DNA of 64,000 nucleotides from NCBI RefSeq assembly GCF_021432385.1, contig NZ_JAEACT010000002.1:2834021-2898020 (forward strand). Reading direction: 5' to 3'. The stretch comes from Clostridium hydrogenum. GTDB taxonomy: Bacteria > Bacillota > Clostridia > Clostridiales > Clostridiaceae. Below, piece by piece: positions 1-8,310 of the stretch (its first letter is position 1; every line of letters begins with the position of its first letter). Position numbers and translations under genes: made by a program. The notes beneath the pieces are model-generated. The model was not told the DNA's origin. It saw only the letters and a program-made list of their open reading frames with translations, and did no database searches.

Positions 1-799
1 CTACGCCCAACGGATTAACTGCGCCTTGTACTAAAAATTTTCCTACATATAAGCAAGTCTGCTGCATAGCAGTAACCCAGCTATAATTCACTGTGATTTT
101 CAGGAGAGTCTTGTCCAATATAAATTCTTTTCTTGAAAGACGAAGCATTGGAACCTTTATGTAAACATATGTAATGCAAAAAACACTCGAAAGCATTTCC
201 GCAGTAACCGTAGCAATTGCAGTACCTGGAACTCCCCATTTTAAATACACTACAAAAATTATATCCATAAGCACATTTAAAAAAGATGAAATAATTAAAA
301 ATATCAATGGCGTTTTCGCATCTCCAATACTACGCAATGCCGCAGCATAAACATTGTATAAAAAAGTAAAAATAAGCCCACAAAAAATTATTCTAAGATA
401 TAACACAGAATCATTAATTATTTCATTAGGTGTATGTATCAGTTGTAAAATAGGTCTAGTTATAATAAAACATAAACTAATCATAATTATTGTAAATACT
501 AGTCCAGCTAACATTGTCGTAGATACTTCACGCTTCAATTTTTTTATGTTTTGAGAGCCAAAATATTCACTCATTAGTACTGAAGCTCCCATACAAATTC
601 CAACAATAAAAAAGATTACAATATTCATAATAGGACTTGCTGTACCAACTGCTGCTAGAGCATTTTTGCCAACAAATCGCCCAACAATAATAGAATCTGC
701 TGCATTATAAGTTAACTGAAAAATATTTCCCAATATTAACGGCACAGCAAACTTAACTAAATGCTTTGAAATATTTCCCTTTGTCATATCCGTAGCCAT
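1..799 (-). CDS. MATE family multidrug/Na+ antiporter (partial, C-terminus outside window)
   Basis: The reading frame is open from an ATG at 799 down to the first base of the window, so only about 266 N-terminal residues are seen. GGTGAT lies just upstream of the ATG. The start (MATDMTKGNISKHLVKFAVP) and the following stretch with NAADSIIVGRFVG, ALAAVGTASPI and GICMGASVLMSEYFG are typical of MATE exporters, polytopic membrane proteins that expel drugs or metabolites in exchange for Na+ or H+. The first helices are strongly hydrophobic. The gene is divergent from the radical SAM gene, with a 150 bp shared upstream region. Substrate cannot be inferred. Confidence 0.9.
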   Translation of the reverse strand, partial: MATDMTKGNISKHLVKFAVPLILGNIFQLTYNAADSIIVGRFVGKNALAAVGTASPIMNIVIFFIVGICMGASVLMSEYFGSQNIKKLKREVSTTMLAGLVFTIIMISLCFIITRPILQLIHTPNEIINDSVLYLRIIFCGLIFTFLYNVYAAALRSIGDAKTPLIFLIISSFLNVLMDIIFVVYLKWGVPGTAIATVTAEMLSSVFCITYVYIKVPMLRLSRKEFILDKTLLKITVNYSWVTAMQQTCLYVGKFLVQGAVNPLGV

Positions 800-897
800 A
801 TTTAATCACCATCCAATTTTGCACACGCTAACGACTATGTATAATTATATATTAATTCCTGCATAAATTAAAGCTTGGATTTATTTCATATTTTTTC

Positions 898-927
898 TTT
901 ACACGAACACATGTTCTATGCTATAAT
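898..927 (+). promoter_or_regulatory. sigma-A type promoter of the radical SAM gene
   Basis: TTTACA at 898-903 and a perfect TATAAT at 922-927 are separated by 18 bp. Predicted transcription start is about 933-935, so the leader would be only about 15 nt and would begin at the AAAGGAG ribosome binding site (934-940). This argues that translation starts at GTG 950, not at the upstream in-frame ATG at 875, which lies before the promoter. Confidence 0.7.
904..917 (+). promoter_or_regulatory. LexA/SOS box (CGAACACATGTTCT)
   Basis: The 14-mer matches the Bacillus-type SOS consensus CGAACRNRYGTTYC at 13 of 14 positions, with intact inverted half-sites GAAC and GTTC spaced by 4 bp. It lies wholly between the -35 and -10 boxes of the promoter at 898-927, the classic place for repression. 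I infer that LexA represses the downstream module and that DNA damage induces it. Confidence 0.7.
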
Positions 928-949
928 TTCAACAAAGGAGATGTTTTTC

Positions 950-2236
950 GTGGATGTTTTTGACAAATTAAAAATTTTAACAGATGCGGCAAAATACGAT
1001 GCAGCTTGCACTTCAAGTGGAGTTAACAGAAAAGCAACTAAAGGTGGAATAGGAAGTTCTGAGGCTTGTGGTATATGTCACAGTTTTGCTGGAGATGGAC
1101 GCTGCATTTCACTTTTAAAGGTACTAATGTCTAATGCTTGCTGCTACAACTGCCAATACTGCGTCAATAGAATTTCTAACGATACTCCACGTGCATCATT
1201 TACTCCGCGAGAGCTTGCGGATTTAACAATTAATTTTTATAGAAGAAACTATATTGAAGGCCTTTTTTTAAGTTCTGGAATATTAAAAAATCCTGATTAT
1301 ACCTGTGAACAAATGATCGAAGTTCTTAGGATTTTAAGGGAAGATTATAGATTTTCAGGCTATATTCATGCAAAAGCAATTCCTGGTGCTGATAAAATGC
1401 TTATTGATAGACTTGGCATGCTTGCAGATCGTATGAGTGTAAATATAGAACTACCATCACAAAATAGTTTAAAGTTGCTCGCTCCAGATAAATCAAAACA
1501 TTCTATTTTAACACCTATGGGACATATTCAAAGCCGAATACAAGAAAACTCAACCGATATTGTAAAATATAAGTCTGCACCAAAATTTGTTCCCGCTGGA
1601 CAAAGCACTCAAATGATCATAGGTGCTACACCTGATACAGATTTCCAAATTTTAAATTTAACTGAAAGTCTTTATAAAAAGTACAAACTAAAGCGTGTAT
1701 TTTTTTCAGCCTATATGCCAGTAGCTGAAAATCCTCTTCTGCCAGCAATAAGCACAAGGCCTCCTCTTTTAAGGGAACATAGACTTTATCAAGCTGATTG
1801 GCTGCTTAGATTCTATGGCTTCTCTGCAAAAGAGCTTTTGGATGAAAAAAATCAAAGCTTTAATCCATATATAGATCCAAAATGCAACTGGGCACTTAAC
1901 CACATGGAACAATTCCCTGTAGATGTAAATTTAGCTTCCTACAATGATTTACTTAGAGTACCTGGTATTGGTGTAAATAGCGCCAAACGTATTATTACAG
2001 CTAGACGCTCGGTTAAACTTGATTTTAACGGACTGAAAAAACTTGGGGTAGTTCTCAAACGAGCACAATACTTTATAACCTGCAGCGGTAAAATTATATA
2101 TGGACTCAAAATTACACAAGATTCTGTTTTACGTTCCATGCTATCAGAAAAAACTTTAAGTATGTATAGACATAATACTTTACCAGAACCAGAAGCAAAA
2201 CAACTATCCTTTTTTGATAATCTTAAGTTACAGTAG
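950..2236 (+). CDS. putative DNA modification/repair radical SAM protein (TIGR03916-like)
   Basis: The protein has about 429 residues from GTG 950, which sits 9 nt after AAAGGAG. An ATG at 941 would be too close to that site, and an ATG at 875 lies upstream of the promoter. The radical SAM cluster motif CxxxCxxC is at C64, C68 and C71 (CCYNCQYCVNR). A C-terminal helix-hairpin-helix (SYNDLLRVPGIGVNSAKRII) suggests DNA binding. The combination of N-terminal KYDAACTSSG, radical SAM core and HhH fits the family annotated as putative DNA modification/repair radical SAM protein, whose reaction is unknown. The partner gene follows after 205 bp. A LexA box in the promoter supports a damage-response role. 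Family assignment is from memory; the chemistry is not known. Confidence 0.85.
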   Translation: MDVFDKLKILTDAAKYDAACTSSGVNRKATKGGIGSSEACGICHSFAGDGRCISLLKVLMSNACCYNCQYCVNRISNDTPRASFTPRELADLTINFYRRNYIEGLFLSSGILKNPDYTCEQMIEVLRILREDYRFSGYIHAKAIPGADKMLIDRLGMLADRMSVNIELPSQNSLKLLAPDKSKHSILTPMGHIQSRIQENSTDIVKYKSAPKFVPAGQSTQMIIGATPDTDFQILNLTESLYKKYKLKRVFFSAYMPVAENPLLPAISTRPPLLREHRLYQADWLLRFYGFSAKELLDEKNQSFNPYIDPKCNWALNHMEQFPVDVNLASYNDLLRVPGIGVNSAKRIITARRSVKLDFNGLKKLGVVLKRAQYFITCSGKIIYGLKITQDSVLRSMLSEKTLSMYRHNTLPEPEAKQLSFFDNLKLQ

Positions 2237-2243
2237 AGATTAG

Positions 2244-2404
2244 AGAGTAGAGAGTAAAGCGAGGATTAATTACCTAATTGGCTTATGCCCAAAGCCTTAT
2301 ATCCATATTTTTTAATCAAACTACGATTTTATTTTTATACTAAAAGTACTAATTAAATATCCCTCGATATATATAAATCTAGTCTTAACTTTGCTCTCTA
2401 CTCT
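2244..2404. repeat. inverted repeat with AGAGTAG heptamer arms (degenerate relative of the intergenic repeat family)
   Basis: GAGTAGAGAGTAAAG near 2245-2259 pairs with CTTTGCTCTCTACTCT at 2389-2404. The intervening 130 bp is AT-rich and lacks the core hairpins of the main repeat family. The short tandem AGAGTA units resemble the arms of the larger repeats elsewhere in the window. It separates the radical SAM gene from its partner gene. Confidence 0.4.
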
Positions 2405-2441
2405 GTGCTTTTTACGTTTACAAAATTAGGAGGATACAAAA

Positions 2442-3218
2442 ATGATTAAAGAATCAAATTTAGTTTACGAATATGATGGAAGCTTCGAAGGATTACTTTG
2501 CTGCGTATTTGAAAGTTATGCAAAAAAAGAAATTCCATGTGATATTAACTTAATTGATTCAGGTACTCTAACACTTTTTCCAACAAAAAAAATTGCAACA
2601 GATTTGCAAAAATCTAATAGAGTTTTAGTATCTATACCTAAAAAAATAGGTTCTTCCGCCCTTGAATTTATGCAAAACGCTTTTTTAACATGCCTTTCAC
2701 AAAAAGAACTTTATATTCTTTTATTCTTGCGAATGGGCTACACCTATGGTCCCTCCGTCATAAATATGTTATCAAATGATGTTGTTAATACCTTGTTTAA
2801 AGCTGTTAAAAATTTGCACAATGAAAGTCACTTATTTAAAGGATTTATCCGATTTTCTATTTTTAACAATGCTTTAGTTTCAGAAATAGAGCCCAAAAAT
2901 TATGTTCTTCCTCTTTTAGTACAGCATTTTTCTGAAAGATACCCAGAAGAACATTTTTTAATTTATGATAAAACGCATAGCATGGCACTTATATACAAAC
3001 CTTATAGATCAACCATTATACCAATAGAAGAATTAACACTTCCAGAATTAAATGATGATGAAAGACACTTTCAAGATTTATGGAGACTTTTCTATAAAAC
3101 CATTGAAATTCAAGGACGCCATAATCCTAAATGTCGAATGAGCCATATGCCTAAAAGATACTGGAATTACTTAACAGAATTTGGCTATATGCAAAAATCA
3201 CTGCCTCCTTCAAAATAG
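2442..3218 (+). CDS. DUF4130-type probable DNA metabolism protein, partner of the radical SAM gene (TIGR03915-like)
   Basis: The protein has 258 residues, with TTAGGAGGATA before the ATG. N-terminal NLVYEYDGSFEGLLCCVFESY and C-terminal HNPKCRMSHMPKRYWNYLTEF match the DUF4130 family (probable DNA metabolism protein), which is found almost always beside the TIGR03916 radical SAM protein, as it is here. C-terminal HNPK and MPKRYW are conserved-looking basic motifs. A role in nucleic acid repair is inferred only from this pairing and the upstream SOS box. I see no recognisable catalytic motif from a known enzyme class. The gene lies 205 bp after its partner and probably shares its transcript. Confidence 0.8.
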   Translation: MIKESNLVYEYDGSFEGLLCCVFESYAKKEIPCDINLIDSGTLTLFPTKKIATDLQKSNRVLVSIPKKIGSSALEFMQNAFLTCLSQKELYILLFLRMGYTYGPSVINMLSNDVVNTLFKAVKNLHNESHLFKGFIRFSIFNNALVSEIEPKNYVLPLLVQHFSERYPEEHFLIYDKTHSMALIYKPYRSTIIPIEELTLPELNDDERHFQDLWRLFYKTIEIQGRHNPKCRMSHMPKRYWNYLTEFGYMQKSLPPSK

Positions 3219-3283
3219 ATTGTGAACCTTAAATATAAAGCATCATATATTAGTAATGTAACTAATAATTAAGGAAGACTCAC

Positions 3284-3898
3284 ATGATGCTAGTTTTATC
3301 TGCTTTACTATTTAGCTTATCCTCCAACTTAGATAATTTAGTTGTAGGTACTGCTTACGGAATAAAGAAAATAAAAATAGGAAAAGTTGCAAATCTTATA
3401 ATAGCTATTGTTACATCTACAGGAACATTTTTATCTATGTCTGTTGGATACTATATATCAAGATTTTTGTCTCACAATCTAGCTAACTTTTTAGGTGCTG
3501 GTGCCATTATTATACTTGGAATATATTTCGCAATTGAAAGTATAATAAAACTTATAAATAATACTAAATCAAAAGAACTTTCTTTAAAAGACATCGATGA
3601 TATGATTGAATATGCTGAGAAATCAGATTTAGATAAATCCGGTGATATAGATATTAAAGAAGCACTGCTTGTGTCATTTGGACTAACTTTTAATAACTTA
3701 GGCACAGGCATAGCTGCAAGTGTAACTGGGGTTAGTATCGGCTTTACGGTTATTTTTACATTTATATTAAGCATCATTACAATTCTACTTGGAGAAGCCC
3801 TTGGCAATCATGTAATTGGTAAAGTTTTAGGAAAGTACGCTCCTTTAATTTCGGGTATAATTCTTATATTACTCGGCATTATTGAATTATTCAATTAA
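3284..3898 (+). CDS. ytaF: YtaF-like sporulation membrane protein (MntP/YtaF superfamily) with EF-hand-like loop
   Basis: The protein has 204 residues and about six hydrophobic segments in two halves, with SLSSNLDNLVVGTAYGIK early and TFNNLGTGIAASVTG in the second half. These paired N/D-containing repeats are typical of the YtaF/MntP superfamily. YtaF is annotated as a sporulation membrane protein, while MntP members export Mn2+. The central loop contains DLDKSGDIDIKE (residues 115-126), a full 12-residue EF-hand calcium-loop pattern. AAGGA precedes the start. The gene stands 65 bp after the DUF4130 gene and ends at a strong bidirectional terminator. Transport substrate is unknown. Confidence 0.8.
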   Translation: MMLVLSALLFSLSSNLDNLVVGTAYGIKKIKIGKVANLIIAIVTSTGTFLSMSVGYYISRFLSHNLANFLGAGAIIILGIYFAIESIIKLINNTKSKELSLKDIDDMIEYAEKSDLDKSGDIDIKEALLVSFGLTFNNLGTGIAASVTGVSIGFTVIFTFILSIITILLGEALGNHVIGKVLGKYAPLISGIILILLGIIELFN

Positions 3899-4000
3899 AG
3901 ATAAATCACTTGAAACTTCAAAATTAATTTGTATCAAAATGCCGGTTTCTTGGCATTATGGTGCACATGAATTTTAATAGTTGAAATGGTTTATCTATAT

Positions 4001-4060
4001 AAACAGATACTGCTTAAAATCTAATTGTAAAAGTAGATTTTAAGCAGTATCTGTTTTTTT
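4001..4060. terminator. bidirectional rho-independent terminator
   Basis: The arms AAACAGATACTGCTTAAAAT and ATTTTAAGCAGTATCTG, plus CTA/TAG, pair perfectly over about 22 bp around a short loop, followed by TTTTTTT. The hairpin lies between the convergent ytaF-like gene (ending 3898) and alr (ending 4076), so it can serve both strands. Confidence 0.85.
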
Positions 4061-4075
4061 ATCAAAGCACATGAA

Positions 4076-5197
4076 CTATTCGTAAATCCTTGCTACCCTT
4101 CTGCCTATGTTACAAATAAATTCATAATTAAAGCTCCCTGCCATATTTGCTAATTCTTCAACGGTGATAATATTTTCGCCTTCCTTGCCGATTAAAGTCA
4201 CCTCATCTTCAATTTGAACATTAGCTATATGTGTCACATCTACCATCATTTGATCCATGCAAACTCTTCCAAGTATAGGAGCATATTCTCCATGAATTAA
4301 AACTCTCCCCTTTGAAGAAAGTCCACGCATATATCCATCAGCGTAACCTACAGAGACTGTTGCAATTTTAGTATTTTCTTTTGTAATATAAGTTTTTCCA
4401 TAGCTAATACCATTTCCAGCAGGTACTTCAGACACATTTATTACATGAGCCTTCCAGGTTAAAGCTGGCTTTAATTTAATAGAATTTTTATCTACTTGCT
4501 CTGAAGGATACAAACCATATGTAATTATACCGCTCCTAACCATATCAAAACGATGATCCTTAAATTCCATGATTCCTGCACTATTGCAAACATGTTTGAT
4601 AGGTATATTTACTTTCTCGTCTTCAAGCATTTTCAAAAATTCATCATATGCTGCTTCCTGCATTTTAGTATAACTTTTATCCTCTTCATCTGCACAGGAA
4701 AAGTGAGTAAACATTCCTTCAAGAATTACATTTTCCATACCTGCAATTTTTTTTATATCAAAAATACTTTCTTTATTCACTTTAAAACCAATTCTATTCA
4801 TTCCAGTTTCTACTGCAATATGAACTTTTATTTTCTTATCAAGCTTAGCTGCACATTTTGATAACTCTTCCGCCATTTTAATATTATAAATAGTTTGAGT
4901 TATATCGTATTTAACTAACTTATCATTTTGACTTTTTGACGTATATCCTAAAATTAATATTGGTATTTGTACACCATTTTCTCGAAGCTCTACTGCCTCT
5001 TCTATAGTTGCAACGGCAAAATAATCAACTTTATCTTGAAGAAAATTTCCTAGCCTTACAGCTCCATGCCCATAACCATTAGCTTTTATTACTGCCATAA
5101 CTTTTACATTGCTTTCTATTTTTCCTCTAACCTCATTTATGTTGTGTTCTATAGCCGCTAAATCTATTTTTGCATAAGTTCTAAGATACTCTTTCAT
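4076..5197 (-). CDS. alr: alanine racemase
   Basis: This is a PLP enzyme that interconverts L- and D-alanine for peptidoglycan synthesis. It has 373 residues from ATG 5197. A GTG at 5203 is an alternative start, and the SD is AGGGG. The PLP lysine motif AVIKANGYGHG is at K38. The second-domain motif ISYGKTY and the C-terminal RVCMDQMMVDVTH, which contributes to the active site, are present. Length is normal for the family. It lies 106 bp downstream of the D-glutamate cyclase-like gene on the same strand. D-Ala made here is the usual amino donor for the transaminase two genes upstream, so the cluster looks like a D-amino-acid unit. Confidence 0.95.
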   Translation of the reverse strand: MKEYLRTYAKIDLAAIEHNINEVRGKIESNVKVMAVIKANGYGHGAVRLGNFLQDKVDYFAVATIEEAVELRENGVQIPILILGYTSKSQNDKLVKYDITQTIYNIKMAEELSKCAAKLDKKIKVHIAVETGMNRIGFKVNKESIFDIKKIAGMENVILEGMFTHFSCADEEDKSYTKMQEAAYDEFLKMLEDEKVNIPIKHVCNSAGIMEFKDHRFDMVRSGIITYGLYPSEQVDKNSIKLKPALTWKAHVINVSEVPAGNGISYGKTYITKENTKIATVSVGYADGYMRGLSSKGRVLIHGEYAPILGRVCMDQMMVDVTHIANVQIEDEVTLIGKEGENIITVEELANMAGSFNYEFICNIGRRVARIYE

Positions 5198-5309
5198 ATA
5201 CACCCCTAGCCCCCTTTATCTATCACTTAAATAAATAGATTTTTCAATTAAATATTTCTGCTGGTGTGCATTCTATATTTAATAAACATATTAAACTTTT
5301 CACCATACC

Positions 5310-6410
5310 TCAAATTATATCTTTTAATTTTTCATCACTGAAATTTTCATCATAAAATCCAAGTTCAATTACCTTTTCAAACCAAGTAGCACAAGTTTTT
5401 TCTAATTTCATAGCAGATTCTACGGTTTCTCTCATTAAGCTTACTATTGACATATTCATCTCCAAATTACATCCATCTATTGCTGGAATTAAATCTCCAT
5501 ACATATCTATCATGCCACTTCTAGATGCTGTAATCATGGCCTCTTTTTCCATTTCCTTTGTATGCATTATATTTAAATCCTTTTTTAAATAAGCCAAGGC
5601 TGCTATAAGTCCGTAACATCCCCAGTCTGAAACGGTTGCCGTTATAACATTATCTGCTGCTACCTTTGCTAATATTCCTCCCTCACAACCACAATTACAG
5701 CCTCCCTTTGCTGCATATGGTACATATTCTTCTAGATGTTCTTTTAAAGTTCCCATGCCAAGTTCATTTCCTAAGTCTCCTATGGCTATATTTAAAACAC
5801 CTTTTTTTTGTAATTTAGTAAATAAAATGTCCTGTTTTGCTTCAAGTTCACTTACATCCAAACCAACGGCATTATGATAAACGCCAATTGAATTAGCTCC
5901 TGGGCACTCTATACTTATAACAGCACTTGGAATTCCTTTTGCTATAAGTTCATCTGCCTCGCTTTCTGCTTTTTCTTTATCCTTTGTAAATGGTATACAC
6001 GCTATTGATAATGGATATTCTTTTAATTCCTCAATGCTCCCTTGAAAATGAAGTCCAATTACATATGCCAAATTATTTACTGCTTCTAGATTATCTTCTG
6101 GGCACACAATCACAGGTTTTACGTTAAAACCTTTTACCAAAGCTCTAGCCAAAAGCATTGTACTTACAATCCCATCCATTTCAGCTTTTTTAAATGGACG
6201 TAGAACGAAACCTGTCATTATATATACGATGTCGCCTTCCTCTAAGGTATCTACTAATTTTTTAGCACTATTAATAGTCAAAGGTTCTTTAGCATAATCT
6301 CTTGCAGCTCTATATAAAATTCTACACACACCATATCCTCTAGGATCTAAATTCATTAAATTGTCTAGGTTTTCACCTATATTCAATATTGTTAACTCTT
6401 CCTGATTCAT
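5310..6410 (-). CDS. DUF4392 / D-glutamate cyclase C-terminal domain-like protein
   Basis: The protein has 366 residues, with GGGGGGAAGAGGT before the ATG. Motifs include DPRGYGVCRILYRAA near the N-terminus, IMTGFVLRPFKKAEMDGIVS (two-thirds of a nucleotide-binding-like fold), IECPGANSIGVYHN and AAKGGCNCGCEGGILAKV. These fit the DUF4392 family, whose mammalian member DGLUCY converts D-glutamate to 5-oxo-D-proline. The gene is 18 bp downstream of the D-amino-acid transaminase, a D-glutamate producer, and upstream of alr. This strongly suggests D-glutamate or another D-amino acid as substrate, though that is inferred. The Cys-rich CNCGCEGG motif could bind metal. No signal peptide or membrane segment is seen. 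Confidence 0.7.
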   Translation of the reverse strand: MNQEELTILNIGENLDNLMNLDPRGYGVCRILYRAARDYAKEPLTINSAKKLVDTLEEGDIVYIMTGFVLRPFKKAEMDGIVSTMLLARALVKGFNVKPVIVCPEDNLEAVNNLAYVIGLHFQGSIEELKEYPLSIACIPFTKDKEKAESEADELIAKGIPSAVISIECPGANSIGVYHNAVGLDVSELEAKQDILFTKLQKKGVLNIAIGDLGNELGMGTLKEHLEEYVPYAAKGGCNCGCEGGILAKVAADNVITATVSDWGCYGLIAALAYLKKDLNIMHTKEMEKEAMITASRSGMIDMYGDLIPAIDGCNLEMNMSIVSLMRETVESAMKLEKTCATWFEKVIELGFYDENFSDEKLKDII

Positions 6411-6428
6411 ACCTCTTCCCCCCTAAAA

Positions 6429-7271
6429 TTAATTTGTTGCTTCTATAAATTCATTAAGTAGTGCATCTTGAAGCTTTTTAATAAGTTCTGGTGCTTTTCC
6501 ACCTACAGGCTTTCCATCTATTTCACACGCAGCCATACAAAACTGCCCTGAACTTGTAACTATAACTTCATCTGCTTCCATTAATTCTTTTAAGGAAAAA
6601 GCTGTTTCATTAACAGGTATCTCAAATTTCTTACACATTTTTATAATATGAGCTCTTGCTATACCTGGCAAAATTAAATTATCTGTTGGTGCCGTTTTAA
6701 AAATTCCATCTTTTATAATAGATACATTGCTGTGAGCACATTCAGTCACTCTATCTCCTCTGTGAAATACTGCTTCTTGACAACCTGCTTCTTCTGTTTT
6801 TTGTGCTGCAATTACACTTGGAAGCAAATTTAAAGTCTTTATATTACAGTGTAAAAATCTAGTGTCCTCCAAAGTGATTAATTTTAACTTTTGAGACATA
6901 TCCTTTATATTTAGCGGCTTTAATATTATCCAGAGATTTGCTTTTACTTCTTCTGGTGGAAAAGCATGATTACGCATTCCTGTTCCTCTTGTAACCTGCC
7001 AATATACAAACTGTTCTCCAGAATCAACCTTTTTAACCATTTCTGTTAATAATTCTTTTAATGTTTCCTTTGTATATGGAATTTTAATTCTTAGCAAACC
7101 TGCACTATTATAAAAACGATCAATATGCTCATCTAATGCAAATATTTTATGGTTTCTGCTGTAAGTTGCATCATAAACTCCATCACCAAAATAACATACC
7201 CTATCGTTCATTGGTATTTTCATGTTCTCAACTAAATCAAATTCCCCATTGTAATATCCTAAATTTTTCAT
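6429..7271 (-). CDS. dat: D-amino-acid transaminase
   Basis: This is a class IV (branched-chain fold) PLP aminotransferase that moves the amino group from D-alanine to 2-oxoglutarate, giving pyruvate and D-glutamate. It has 280 residues. The PLP lysine is K145 in CNIKTLNLLP, the same position as in the Bacillus enzyme. FGDGVYDATY near the N-terminus, VTRGTGMRNHAFP and the PLP-phosphate region VTSSGQF are all present. AGGAGG precedes the start. It is the first gene of the minus-strand unit dat - DUF4392 - alr. A branched-chain specificity is less likely, given the YWQVTRGT-type motif and the neighbours. Confidence 0.93.
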   Translation of the reverse strand: MKNLGYYNGEFDLVENMKIPMNDRVCYFGDGVYDATYSRNHKIFALDEHIDRFYNSAGLLRIKIPYTKETLKELLTEMVKKVDSGEQFVYWQVTRGTGMRNHAFPPEEVKANLWIILKPLNIKDMSQKLKLITLEDTRFLHCNIKTLNLLPSVIAAQKTEEAGCQEAVFHRGDRVTECAHSNVSIIKDGIFKTAPTDNLILPGIARAHIIKMCKKFEIPVNETAFSLKELMEADEVIVTSSGQFCMAACEIDGKPVGGKAPELIKKLQDALLNEFIEATN

Positions 7272-7542
7272 TTACCATTACCTCCTAAAATTAAAAAATC
7301 ATCAATCTAAACAGCTTGTTTTTAAATTTATGTCATAAATATATGTATTAAATTATCAATTTGTAATTTAAACTTATGATATATTATTAAATAATTTTTT
7401 TCAATATTTTTTTTGATTTAGATATGATTTATTTTTTATTTAGTAAATAACAGAAATATTTTTGGTTTTAAGTTAAATAATTCGAAAAATTTACTGTTTA
7501 CTAATTTTAAATTACATACCTTAAATACCGAAATTCATTGCA
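7272..7542. other. AT-rich upstream region of dat
   Basis: About 270 bp of very AT-rich DNA precede dat. Apart from the terminator and repeat described separately to the right, I see no ORF and no operator. The dat promoter presumably lies here. Confidence 0.4.
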
Positions 7543-7570
7543 TAAAAAAAAGACATTAAAATAAATGTCT
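7543..7570 (-). terminator. rho-independent terminator downstream of the Lrp gene (minus strand)
   Basis: Read on the minus strand, AGACATT pairs with AATGTCT around a 6-nt loop and is followed by eight T. It lies beyond the intergenic repeat at the 3' end of the Lrp gene, so the repeat would be transcribed as the 3' UTR. Confidence 0.7.
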
Positions 7571-7572
7571 CA

Positions 7573-7800
7573 ATAAAAACCTTTATTCAGAGTACAACTG
7601 ACAGAGTACAGAGTACAGTAAAGGATGATTTTCTGTAGCAAAACCACAGAAAATCTTATAACTTATTTTTGATTGCTTACGCAATCGTGTCACTCCTGTT
7701 GTCAGCGAAGCTGACAACAGTTAAGTTTAAGATTTACCTGACGTAAGGAAAGGTAAATCCTCCTTCATTGTACTTTGTACTCTGTACTTTGTACTTTGAT
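7573..7800. repeat. intergenic cloverleaf repeat, copy A (GTAC-type arms)
   Basis: The outer arms are built from tandem 7-mers (AGAGTAC/AGTACAG) and end in GTAAAGG on the left and CCTTCATTG on the right. Inside are a hairpin around TTTTCTGTAGC, a middle stem (CTTATAACTTA / TAAGTTTAAGAT) capped by GATTGCTTACGCAATC and a CAGCGAAGCTG hairpin, and a third hairpin GATTTACCT / AGGTAAATC. The element abuts the stop codon of the Lrp gene. Confidence 0.85.
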
Positions 7801-8226
7801 TTAATTTTTTATATCTTTTAAAACATAATAAGTTTTTGTCCTCGATACACCGTCTAAGCTTTTTATTTGATTATGGACTTTTTCTAACTCCTCTGATGAT
7901 TTACAAAGTATTTTAAGCATAAAATCAAAATCGCCTGTTAGATAGTAACAAAAAACTATATTTTTATTTTCCTTAATTGCCTTAGTAAAAGATTCATGAA
8001 ATTTCGGATGATCAAGACTAACTTCCATTAAAGCACTTGTATCATTGCCCATCTTGCCTTCATCTAGTACTATTGTATAATTTTTTATTATTCCATTTTC
8101 TTCCATTTTGTGAATACGTTCAATAACGGCTGAGACTGATAAGTGAATTTCTTTACTTATTGCTGATGCTTTAATTCTAGAATTAACTTTTAAACACTCT
8201 AATATTTTATAGTCCATGCTATCCAT
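7801..8226 (-). CDS. Lrp/AsnC family transcriptional regulator
   Basis: The protein has 141 residues from ATG 8226; an ATG at 8232 touches the GGGGG ribosome binding site and is less likely. The N-terminal winged HTH (MDYKILECLKVNSRIKASAI, SVSAVIERIHKMEENGII) binds DNA. The C-terminal RAM/AsnC ligand domain has the CYYLTGDFDFMLKI motif. Such regulators sense amino acids. The position upstream of dat - DUF4392 - alr, on the same strand and separated only by a repeat and terminator, suggests control of that unit, perhaps in response to alanine or a D-amino acid. This is inference. Confidence 0.9.
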   Translation of the reverse strand: MDSMDYKILECLKVNSRIKASAISKEIHLSVSAVIERIHKMEENGIIKNYTIVLDEGKMGNDTSALMEVSLDHPKFHESFTKAIKENKNIVFCYYLTGDFDFMLKILCKSSEELEKVHNQIKSLDGVSRTKTYYVLKDIKN

Positions 8227-8310
8227 ATGCATCCCCCAGTCATTAATGTATTTTATACTTTCACAAATAATCCTATATTTTTTATTACAATTATAGCATA
8301 ATAAAGCATC

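Noticed and set aside
875..949. In-frame ATG at 875 as the start of the radical SAM protein
   Set aside because: It lies upstream of the -35 box and of the AAAGGAG site; the extra residues do not look like the family N-terminus.
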